From contig DATAYF010000051.1 of assembly GCA_036272735.1 (NCBI GenBank), positions 1-6,360 of the forward strand: DNA of 6,360 nt, written 5' to 3'. The notes under the pieces were generated by a model. It was not told the DNA's origin. It saw only the letters and a program-made list of their open reading frames with translations, and searched no databases. The translations under genes were made by a program, and so were the position numbers. Numbering within the stretch: the first letter of the stretch is position 1; each line of letters begins with the position of its first letter. Source of the stretch: DATAYF01 sp036272735. GTDB lineage: Bacteria > Chloroflexota > Ktedonobacteria > Ktedonobacterales > Ktedonobacteraceae. Of this stretch, positions 1 through 5,064 are shown in pieces.

Positions 1-79
1 TGAGAAGTTCTTCCTGTATATGGAGGAGTTGTAGCCAGCACGCTTGTAGCGAAACAGGTTGATCGTGATGTTCGTTCAT
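1..79 (-). CDS. 5' end of an unrecognised protein, cut by the window edge
   Basis: Reading leftward, an ATG at 77-79 opens a frame that begins MNEHHDQPVSLQACWLQLL and runs without a stop to base 1 (26 codons seen). The start is supported by a well placed Shine-Dalgarno sequence: AAGGA lies about five bases upstream of the ATG on the minus strand. The visible residues 9-26 could form an amphipathic helix rich in Leu and Gln. No family is recognisable from so short a piece. A competing minus-strand frame is also open here, continuing from the IS5-like remnant, but it has no comparable start signal, so I prefer this frame. The gene continues outside the window, so its length and role cannot be judged. 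Confidence 0.42.
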   Translation of the reverse strand, partial: MNEHHDQPVSLQACWLQLLHIQEELL

Positions 80-284
80 ATTTTTCCTTCAACACTCCAT
101 TCTCATGCTGATCGTTTAGAAGCCTGTCGTAGGTAATGAGGGCGAAGCAATACATATCGCACAGATAGCATAGCATGGAAGATACTATCTTGATACTCGC
201 GGAGCCCTTGCCCTGCACATCGCTGTTTCTTCGATCGAACAGTTGATACAGAGAACATGGTGTTTTACTGCGTTTGAACAAACA

Positions 285-383
285 AGGAGTCGCTTTGCGT
301 CCAGCCTCTACGCGGCAACGCTCTCGTAAAGCGGTCATCATCTGTTCCCACACGCCCGCATCGCGACATTGAGTGTAAATCAC
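285..383 (-). pseudogene. IS5-family transposase remnant (N-terminal domain piece)
   Basis: The minus-strand translation contains RDAGVWEQMMTALRERCRVE followed by AGRKATP. This matches the N-terminal (DUF4096-like) region of IS5-family DDE transposases, where a W-R-D-x-G-x-W-E motif, an ALR(E/R)-R-V-R helix and an AGR-x-x-x-P turn precede the first catalytic Asp. The expected next block, S-A-x-I-I-D-S-Q-S-V-K, is not present in frame. Only scattered bases resembling S-Q-T-V-K-T codons follow, so the gene is broken about where the catalytic domain should start. The 5' side merges into an inverted repeat at 375. The frame happens to stay open from 437 to base 1, but nothing left of 285 resembles a transposase. 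This is a dead fragment; the family call is from memory of conserved motifs. Confidence 0.6.
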
Positions 384-543
384 GGAATGAAATGACTCTT
401 CCGCGCTTTTCGTGAAAGCTCTAGCATATTGAAATGCTCAGACGACATGAGCAGCTTCCTAATTGGCATTTGCTTTTGTCTGGCTGCTCCCTGCCTCTTG
501 AATCACGGAAAGTACGGGAGAGCCATTTCATTCCGTGATTTAC
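375..543. repeat. Outer 20-bp perfect inverted repeats enclosing MITE-like element A
   Basis: Bases 375-394 (GTAAATCACGGAATGAAATG) are repeated exactly in inverse orientation at 524-543. The similarity continues inward for 21 more bases on each side with five differences, all transitions, giving a 41-bp inverted repeat with 36 matches. The boundary is sharp: outside 375 and 543 the flanks differ. No direct target duplication is seen at either border. The inner part is the same repeat family as element B, whereas the outer 19 bases are not found around B. There is no coding potential inside. Confidence 0.7.
394..524 (+). mobile_element. MITE-like element A (131 bp)
   Basis: The ends are imperfect 22-bp inverted repeats. 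The left begins GACTCTTCCGCGCTTTTCGT and the right, read inward, begins GGCTCTCCCGTACTTTCCGT. Over the first 36 bases A matches the reverse complement of element B at 30 positions, including an identical run of 14 bases (CGTGAAAGCTCTAG) beyond the terminal core. Both copies share a CAGCTTC block in the middle and nearly the same length. With no ORF inside, this is best read as a non-autonomous element mobilised by a transposase encoded elsewhere. The GG-x-TCT...GTGA termini recall ISL3-type ends, but that assignment is weak and no 8-bp target duplication was found. Confidence 0.6.
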
Positions 544-744
544 ATCTTAAATACATCAAAATGCCCTAAATATATTCAAAGAATTGATCATGATAGGTTT
601 CCATCGTTTCTTAAGACAGCCATAGCTGTGCTGGCTACTTCGGTCATTCGTTCTCACATAAGCTATCTTTGCTTGCTTTCATCATCATGCCATCAAAAAG
701 GCAATTGTGAAATAGACGTATTAATGCATATGACAAGCATTTAA

Positions 745-807
745 TTTTTCGGAGTTATGCTGGAATCGCTTCCTTTTTTCGGAGTTACACTGGAATATTT
801 CGGAGTT
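745..807 (+). repeat. Three-copy short direct repeat, TTTCGGAGTT
   Basis: TTTTTCGGAGTTATGCTGGA (from 745) and TTTTTCGGAGTTACACTGGA (from 775) are near-identical copies set 30 bp apart. Both continue as AT. A third, shorter copy (TTTCGGAGTT) follows at 798, 20 bp after the second. Clusters like this resemble the multiple transposase-binding sites at the ends of IS21-type elements, but no such transposase is in the window. The role is inferred only. Confidence 0.5.
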
Positions 808-918
808 TGCGAAGAGCTTTTTGGATACTTCGTGCTCATTTCATTTCAAAGTTCCGGTGGAATTCCACCATAATAAGAGGCGCATGCTAATGGAAAGCTG
901 GATGCTATCCCGAATGGT

Positions 919-1051
919 GGCTCTCCCGCACTTTGCGTGATAATCTGAGCCATAAAGTGAGCGTCAAAAAGCGGCGACAAGCTGAGAAGCTGGACCAACG
1001 CTATCAGTATCACAGATATACTAGAGCTTTCACGCAAAGTGCGGGAGAACC
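919..1051 (-). mobile_element. MITE-like element B (133 bp), same family as A, inverted
   Basis: Terminal inverted repeats of 22 bp with a single difference: the left reads GGCTCTCCCGCACTTTGCGT (919-938, followed by GA), and its inverse lies at 1030-1051. Read on the minus strand, the first 36 bases match element A at 30 positions, so the two are opposite-orientation copies of one family. The open frames crossing it are by-products of the repeat and not genes. Flanking 8-mers (CGAATGGT and CGAAAAAC) share only their first four bases, so no target duplication can be claimed. Confidence 0.65.
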
Positions 1052-1106
1052 CGAAAAACAACGCTAAGAAAACTGTATGAGGAAAGACAGATTGACCCGC
1101 TCCCGG

Positions 1107-2132
1107 TCATGGAGCCTGTGACAGCTTGGGCAAGACCTGCTCGCTATAAAATTTGATGACTTTGGCCTGATCTTGCTGCGGGAAATGCAGAAAGATATGA
1201 GTGACGCCGCCATCAATCAGCTTCTCAAGCGCCTGAAGATGCGCCTGCGGGTCTTCGCTGACTACCCACGTGCTGTAGGCTTGTTCCAGGGGAACATCCT
1301 GCTCGGCCCGGCGCTGGATGCTGCGCGGGTCGGGGTCGTTTAGATAGCTTGCACTCCTGGGCAAAAAGCGCCAGAGCGGCGCCCAGCGCTCGGCTTCATG
1401 GCGATCACCTACCACCACATACTGCTCGACCAGGATGGGCATGGAGGCTGGCTGCTTCCCAGCGGCCTGCGCGCCCTGCTCAAACGCCTGGCGCAGTTCT
1501 GGCTGACTCGCCTGCGAGACCAGGCCATCGCCGATCTTGCCCGCCAGGGCCATGCTCTTCGGACCACCGGCAGCAACGTAGATGGGCACAGGCTGGCTGG
1601 GCACATCATACAGACGGACCTGGTCCACCGGATAGTAGCGTCCCTGATGTCTGACCCATTCGCCCGTCCAGAGACGCCGAATCAGCGTCACCGCTTCTTC
1701 CATGCGTGCTGCACGTTCCTCGTAGTCTCCCCAGCCGCCACCGCCAGGAATCTCGTTTACCGCTTCGCCTGCCCCAACGCCCAGAAAGACGCGCCCAGGA
1801 TAGAGCAGACCCAGCGAGGCAAACGCCTGCGCGACGATTTGCGGACGATAGCGATAGGATGGGCAGGTGACGCCCGTGCCCAGCAGGAGGCGCTGCGTGC
1901 GCTGCCCCAGGGCGGCCAGCGTCACCCAGGCCAGGCCACAGTGCCCCTGATTGTCTTGCCAGGGCTGAAAGTGATCGCTGGCCCAGACGGCAGCAAACCC
2001 TGCTTGCTCGGCTAGCACGCTAAATTCTATCAGTTTGGGAACAGGAAATTGCTCGTGCGGAAGCGCCAGGCCAACCACTACCTGATTGCGTCTGGTTGAA
2101 CCTGATTGTCCAGTAAACTGTTGCTGTTCCAT
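1107..2132 (-). CDS. LLM-class F420-dependent oxidoreductase, FGD-like (G6PDH-related) subfamily
   Basis: A complete 341-residue protein of the luciferase-like monooxygenase fold, an 8-stranded TIM barrel that uses coenzyme F420 in the cytoplasm. It aligns over its whole length with Mycobacterium tuberculosis FGD1 (336 aa, recalled from memory). Shared blocks are SDHFQPW at 52-58, the RLLLGTGV strand at 81-88, YPGRVFLGVGAGEAVNE at 111-127 and PVPIYVAAGGP at 181-191. D53, H54, W58 and E123 correspond to FGD1 D39, H40, W44 and E109 of the F420/active site. The three residues that hold the glucose-6-phosphate phosphate in FGD1 are not kept: K198 becomes Q210, R283 becomes T288, and there is no Lys near the K259 position (R259 is nearby). 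It is therefore probably an F420 oxidoreductase with another, unknown substrate. The ATG has AAGGA at 2141-2145, eight bases upstream. The extra ~14 N-terminal residues suggest the true start could be internal. Confidence 0.88.
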   Translation of the reverse strand: MEQQQFTGQSGSTRRNQVVVGLALPHEQFPVPKLIEFSVLAEQAGFAAVWASDHFQPWQDNQGHCGLAWVTLAALGQRTQRLLLGTGVTCPSYRYRPQIVAQAFASLGLLYPGRVFLGVGAGEAVNEIPGGGGWGDYEERAARMEEAVTLIRRLWTGEWVRHQGRYYPVDQVRLYDVPSQPVPIYVAAGGPKSMALAGKIGDGLVSQASQPELRQAFEQGAQAAGKQPASMPILVEQYVVVGDRHEAERWAPLWRFLPRSASYLNDPDPRSIQRRAEQDVPLEQAYSTWVVSEDPQAHLQALEKLIDGGVTHIFLHFPQQDQAKVIKFYSEQVLPKLSQAP

Positions 2133-2140
2133 AACGCGTT

Positions 2141-2145
2141 TCCTT
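2141..2145 (-). promoter_or_regulatory. Ribosome binding site of the LLM oxidoreductase
   Basis: AAGGA on the minus strand, eight bases before the ATG. It supports the upstream start even though the family usually begins about 14 residues later. Confidence 0.6.
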
Positions 2146-2170
2146 TTTGTGTATCAGAACCATTCGTTCC

Positions 2171-2190
2171 TGCCCTCAGGGCATCTTATA
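2171..2190 (-). promoter_or_regulatory. Possible -10 box and operator-like palindrome upstream of the oxidoreductase
   Basis: On the minus strand a TATAAG (2185-2190) is followed immediately by TGCCCTGAGGGCA (2171-2183), a perfect 6-1-6 inverted repeat. If TATAAG is the -10 hexamer, the palindrome covers the expected transcription start, a usual place for a repressor operator. No convincing -35 hexamer is seen 16-18 bases upstream, so the promoter call is weak. The palindrome itself is exact. Confidence 0.3.
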
Positions 2191-2219
2191 CTGTACTAGG
2201 CAAAAGGCATGCCTCCAGG

Positions 2220-2402
2220 TCAGTTGTCGGTTTTCAGGATGCCCACATGCGCTAATCTGGTGATGATCCTTTCTCTTTCCTTATTGGATACCGGTACAAT
2301 ACTCATCCATTCATCCAAATTCCAACCTGATGAACAGGTGAGTTCCCTGACATCAATAAGACCATCGTATCCTTTGTGTGATTCACCATCAAACAGAAGC
2401 AT
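2220..2402 (-). CDS. Possible small hypothetical protein (60 aa)
   Basis: An ATG-started frame of 60 codons lies in the same direction as the oxidoreductase gene and ends about 87 bp before its start. It reads MLLFDGESHKGYDGLIDVRE and ends NKERERIITRLAHVGILKTDN-like. The protein is hydrophilic, acidic in the first half, with a likely C-terminal helix and a conventional amino-acid balance. AGGTGA about ten bases upstream of the ATG could serve as a ribosome binding site, and a stop codon sits two codons before the start. I recognise no family. It could be the surviving 3' end of a longer gene, a genuine small protein, or chance. Confidence 0.28.
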   Translation of the reverse strand: MLLFDGESHKGYDGLIDVRELTCSSGWNLDEWMSIVPVSNKERERIITRLAHVGILKTDN

Positions 2403-2618
2403 ACCTCATTTTCACCTGTTTCGTCACCGAGGGTTGTGGAAACCCAAAAGCTGGAAAACTCGCTGGAACATGCTCCTTCGCGCAACACCCACCCCACGGA
2501 TGAACTGGACATGCACTGATGCTCGCATCTCAAAAGCAGCCAATTTACAATGTGTTGGCGGAAGAAATCAGATAGGAGCGGGTTTCTCAGGAAACGCGTG
2601 TCCCAATGTGCATGTTTC
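2403..2618. other. No gene recognised
   Basis: Open frames on both strands overlap here, but none shows a ribosome binding site, a recognisable motif or a natural residue composition. No strong repeat or hairpin was found between the small ORF and the element starting at 2619. Confidence 0.4.
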
Positions 2619-2740
2619 GGATCTGGCTCGCTCTTGGTGAAGGATGAGCTTGCCTGAGAATATTGGCACCTGCTCTGAGCACAAAGAAATGGTTCCTTGA
2701 TGGGAAGACTGATCCTTTTCACCAAGAGTGAGCCAGATCC
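2619..2740. mobile_element. MITE-like element C (122 bp) with 23-bp inverted ends
   Basis: The left end begins GGATCTGGCTCGCTCTTGGT (2619-2638, followed by GAA). The inverse of the right end (2718-2740) matches it at 22 of 23 bases, the one difference being G versus A. The terminus agrees with the element B terminus at 15 of 22 positions, sharing the GG-x-TCT...CACT-x-T...GTGA framework, so a related transposase could act on both. There is no ORF inside and no flanking duplication (CATGTTTC against AGAGGCTG). It could alternatively be a large transcription-termination or RNA hairpin. Confidence 0.5.
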
Positions 2741-2872
2741 AGAGGCTGAGTGTGATTTTACCTCCATGTGAGCAGTGTCTTTGAAGCATAAGGCGTATGG
2801 AACTTTCAGAAAAAATGACCACTGTTGCCTGCCATGATGCTTCTTCGTGCTATGTTCTATCTGATACTACGA

Positions 2873-3053
2873 GCAAGCTGGAGCGCGGGCGATGCCGTCC
2901 TTGGCTGGGGTTGGAAAGCTCTCCGCGCCGAGAGCATACCGGGTTCTGCATTGATGGACACTTCCGTTCCCGCTATGCTCTCGCGCTCCGAGTCTATCAA
3001 CCCCAGCCAAGGGTCGCTTCTCTCGGCATCGCTTGTTCCGCGTTCCAGCTTGC
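2873..3053. repeat. 181-bp multi-bulged imperfect palindrome downstream of the IS110 transposase
   Basis: Successive arms pair from outside to inside. 2873-2889 pairs with 3037-3053 (17 bp including G-T wobbles) and 2890-2897 with 3024-3031, leaving a 5-base bulge. 2899-2913 pairs with 2998-3012 (15 bp perfect) after a 1-by-11 internal loop. GCGC at 2925-2928 pairs with 2983-2986, 2930-2938 with 2974-2982 (9 bp perfect), and 2940-2943 with 2969-2972. The apical loop is about 25 bases. The overlapping ORFs on both strands are side effects of the symmetry. It begins 95 bp past the transposase stop codon. It could be a structured RNA gene, the end of the IS, or a separate palindromic element. 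Confidence 0.6.
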
Positions 3054-3147
3054 ATGAGTACCCTGGTCGCGCTGCCACGTTTGCCTCAAGCTCCCAGGAT
3101 GCTTGATGAGCCTCCGGCTCCTTTCTCTTCTCGCCTTCAGAGAAACC

Positions 3148-4569
3148 CTACGCCTCAACCTGGACGATGCGGTTCTCTCTGGATCTTCTTTTGAGAGGAT
3201 GGTAGTGACCAGAGCGATGCTGATGGTGAACCTCGGGGTCATAGAGCATTGGTTCGGGAGGATCAGCGCCAGGAGCCAGGTGACTCAGCACCTCGTAATC
3301 ATATCGTAATAAGGCGTAGATCAAAGTGATCAGTCGGCCTGCGACATGACCAATGGCTCGTCCTCTCCCTTTGTAGGACTGCGTTCGTTCGTCGTAGGCA
3401 CAGAGGCGCGGAACCAGGCGTTGGTACAACTTTGCCCATTCGGTATCGGTTTGGATCGCTCTCCAGACGATGAGATATATGACTCGTTTCGCTTCACGCG
3501 ATCCCCCCTGAGTCAGTCTGGTCCGGTCGTAGGTGCTCCCCGTTTGCTCCCGCTTGGGTGCCCAGCCCAAATAAGATTTCAGATCAGCAGCACACTCAAA
3601 ATTAGCAATCGAACCGATGACAGCAAGAAGGGTCGCTGCGAAGAGCGGACTAATCGGAGGGATGGACGTGAGGATCTGTCCCTCTCGGCTCTGAATAGCG
3701 ATCTGGCAGACTTCCTCATCGAGCTGCTCCAGGTGTTGCTGAATGAGCCGTAATTCTTTAATCAGCAAACCCTGTTCAAGCACGAGACTGCGTTGCCTGG
3801 CAATATCCTTGGTCCCGATACTTTGCGCAGCAAGCTGTTGCAAGTGAAGCAAGCTGGCATCGGACGTTCGATTTCCCACTCGTACTGCGACTAGGGCCGC
3901 AAAACTCGCGGTGGCAAGAGCGTGGGGCGTCGGAAAGTGCTCGCGGAGCGCCAGGGCTGTTGCCCGATTCGGATCTTTCAGGACGTGGGTGAGTTCTGGG
4001 AAGAGTTCGTCACAGATCGCAGTGAGCTTATTTCGCCGCTGGGTACTCTCGTTCATCAATTCGTAACGATGACGCATCAAGCCCTTGAGTTGGGTCGCTG
4101 CTTCTGACGGAGGAGCAGAGCGCCGCACCACCTGTAATTTGTCCGTCACCTGTGCTCCCAATTCGAGTTGCGTGTAAAGCTGGTTGGCCAGGCTTAACGC
4201 ATCCCGCTTGTCGGTCTTGATCATGCTGGTTTGTCGGCGCTGAACATGCATCACATAAACGGGAATATCCAATTCCAGTAAATACTGCTGAAGAGACCGA
4301 TGATAGTGGCCAGTCAGTTCCATGAGGATAAAAATGTGTTCGAGTGGGCAATACTCACGGATACGCTCCACAAACGATCTGAAACCTTCGCGGGATGCTT
4401 CAAAGGTGAAGGCTGGACAGTTCTCGAAATGCTTGTGGCGCTCTACAAGGGTCTTTGAGAGAAAGCCAGCGACATGCTTGGACTTCCCAATATCCACTCC
4501 AATGTAGACAGATTCATGAGGAAGCATCGGCATTGCTTTGAGATCGGGAGAGGTTTTCTTGTTTGGCAT
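3148..4569 (-). CDS. IS110-family transposase (DEDD recombinase)
   Basis: A full-length 473-residue IS110-type recombinase, which moves its element by a DEDD/serine mechanism guided by a bridge RNA. The N-terminal RuvC-like DEDD domain shows YIGVDIGKSKH with D26, FILMELTGHYH with E84, and KTDKRDALSLA with D120 and D123. A helical spacer (about 150-295) is rich in Glu, Gln and Arg and likely coiled coil. The C-terminal Transposase_20 domain follows at about 298-372, with LTSIPPISPLFAATLLA and then SYLGWAPKREQTGS. The likely nucleophilic Ser357 is in TQGGSREAKRVIYL. All key residues are present and no frameshift is seen, so it is probably functional. The basic C-terminal tail is longer than in many members. 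AAGGG at 4578-4582 lies eight bases before the ATG and is partly inside a hairpin. The element's ends could not be fixed. Confidence 0.93.
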   Translation of the reverse strand: MPNKKTSPDLKAMPMLPHESVYIGVDIGKSKHVAGFLSKTLVERHKHFENCPAFTFEASREGFRSFVERIREYCPLEHIFILMELTGHYHRSLQQYLLELDIPVYVMHVQRRQTSMIKTDKRDALSLANQLYTQLELGAQVTDKLQVVRRSAPPSEAATQLKGLMRHRYELMNESTQRRNKLTAICDELFPELTHVLKDPNRATALALREHFPTPHALATASFAALVAVRVGNRTSDASLLHLQQLAAQSIGTKDIARQRSLVLEQGLLIKELRLIQQHLEQLDEEVCQIAIQSREGQILTSIPPISPLFAATLLAVIGSIANFECAADLKSYLGWAPKREQTGSTYDRTRLTQGGSREAKRVIYLIVWRAIQTDTEWAKLYQRLVPRLCAYDERTQSYKGRGRAIGHVAGRLITLIYALLRYDYEVLSHLAPGADPPEPMLYDPEVHHQHRSGHYHPLKRRSRENRIVQVEA

Positions 4570-4577
4570 AGGCTGGT

Positions 4578-4596
4578 CCCTTCACGTGAACGTGAA
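4578..4596 (-). promoter_or_regulatory. Ribosome binding site of the IS110 transposase with an overlapping hairpin
   Basis: On the minus strand TTCACG (4591-4596), a four-base loop and CGTGAA (4581-4586) form a perfect 6-bp hairpin. The following GGG (4578-4580) completes AAGGG, the Shine-Dalgarno sequence. The last two bases of the stem are therefore part of the ribosome binding site, which could limit transposase translation, for example on read-through transcripts. Confidence 0.45.
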
Positions 4597-4905
4597 ATGA
4601 GGCTTCCTTACCAACATGGTTGTTGGGTGGAGAGGTCAGAACCCGTGGATGTGGCCTGCCCAGATACACACGAAAAGTTGTTCTGGTCCTTCAAAGGCGT
4701 ATGAAGGATTTCGCACACATCCCCCAGTTATGCTTAAAAGGTTGACTCAATCCTGCCCGAAGGTTTGGCGGGTCCATCGCTCAAGGGAGCGACCCCTGAG
4801 TGCCTCTCCACAGGTAACACGATGGAGGATGGTTTCTAGATTCAAGCTCTTGTACTCTCATCTTCCGTGTGTATCCTGCCCCCTCAGCAATGGTGCACAT
4901 TCGCT
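4597..4905 (-). ncRNA. Candidate IS110 bridge-RNA region (5' non-coding end)
   Basis: About 335 bp upstream of the transposase lack a credible gene, and IS110-group elements carry their bridge RNA on this side. Read on the minus strand, GATACACACG (4866-4875) can pair with CGTGTGTATC (4663-4672) to close a region of about 213 bases. Inside are TCGCTC-CCTT-GAGCGA (4777-4792), CCCG...CGGG (4757-4773 area) and CCTTCA-TACGCCTT-TGAAGG (4688-4707). CCAAC...GTTGG (4611-4626) lies between the closing stem and the gene. The hairpins are seen directly; their identity as a bridge RNA is inferred from the family's architecture. Boundaries and guide loops are not established. Confidence 0.33.
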
Positions 4906-5064
4906 GGTCGTGTTGCAAAAAATTTAAGCTCAGCAAATTGGATACACACAAACATATATCAACCGTAAAAGATGCAGCGCGTGCACCCTTTCTCTACGAT
5001 CATGGTTCTTATGCTGCAATTACTTGCTCTATTTTCTCAGCTTGAAATTTTTTGCAACACGACC
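4906..5064. mobile_element. 159-bp MITE-like element with IS6-like 20-bp ends
   Basis: GGTCGTGTTGCAAAAAATTT at 4906-4925 is repeated exactly in inverse orientation at 5045-5064. The similarity goes on inward (AAGCTCAGCAAAT against CAAGCTGAGAAAAT) after one inserted base. The GG-x-x-x-TGTTGCAAA pattern resembles the terminal repeats of IS6/IS26-type elements, recalled as GG-x-x-CTGTTGCAAA. There is no transposase inside. The right end abuts the truncated integrase reading frame directly after its V-T-R codons, so insertion here, or an associated deletion, removed the gene's 3' half. The 8-bp flanks (CATTCGCT and ATCGTGTG) are not a duplication. Confidence 0.62.

Noticed and set aside
856..869. 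Perfect 14-bp palindrome GGTGGAATTCCACC
   Set aside because: Real symmetry but no promoter or gene placed to make it an operator; too short to claim a function.
846..1061. 71-codon minus-strand ORF
   Set aside because: It is built from both terminal repeats of element B.
1081..1106. Possible terminator after the oxidoreductase
   Set aside because: Only a 4-bp stem (GACC/GGTC) with a loosely T-rich stretch well downstream; too weak to call.
1398..2015. 205-codon plus-strand ORF opposite the oxidoreductase
   Set aside because: It is the antisense shadow of a GC-rich gene; it lacks motifs and a ribosome binding site, and the minus-strand protein is clearly conserved.
2303..2767. 154-codon minus-strand ORF
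   Set aside because: Ser- and Cys-rich composition, no motif, and it runs through inverted-repeat element C.
2797..3106. Overlapping ORFs on both strands in the large palindrome
   Set aside because: Similar peptides on both strands are a direct result of the inverted repeat; no start signals or families.
3108..3120. GAGCC-TCC-GGCTC hairpin after the IS110 transposase stop
   Set aside because: On the transposase strand no T-tract follows, so it is not a convincing terminator.
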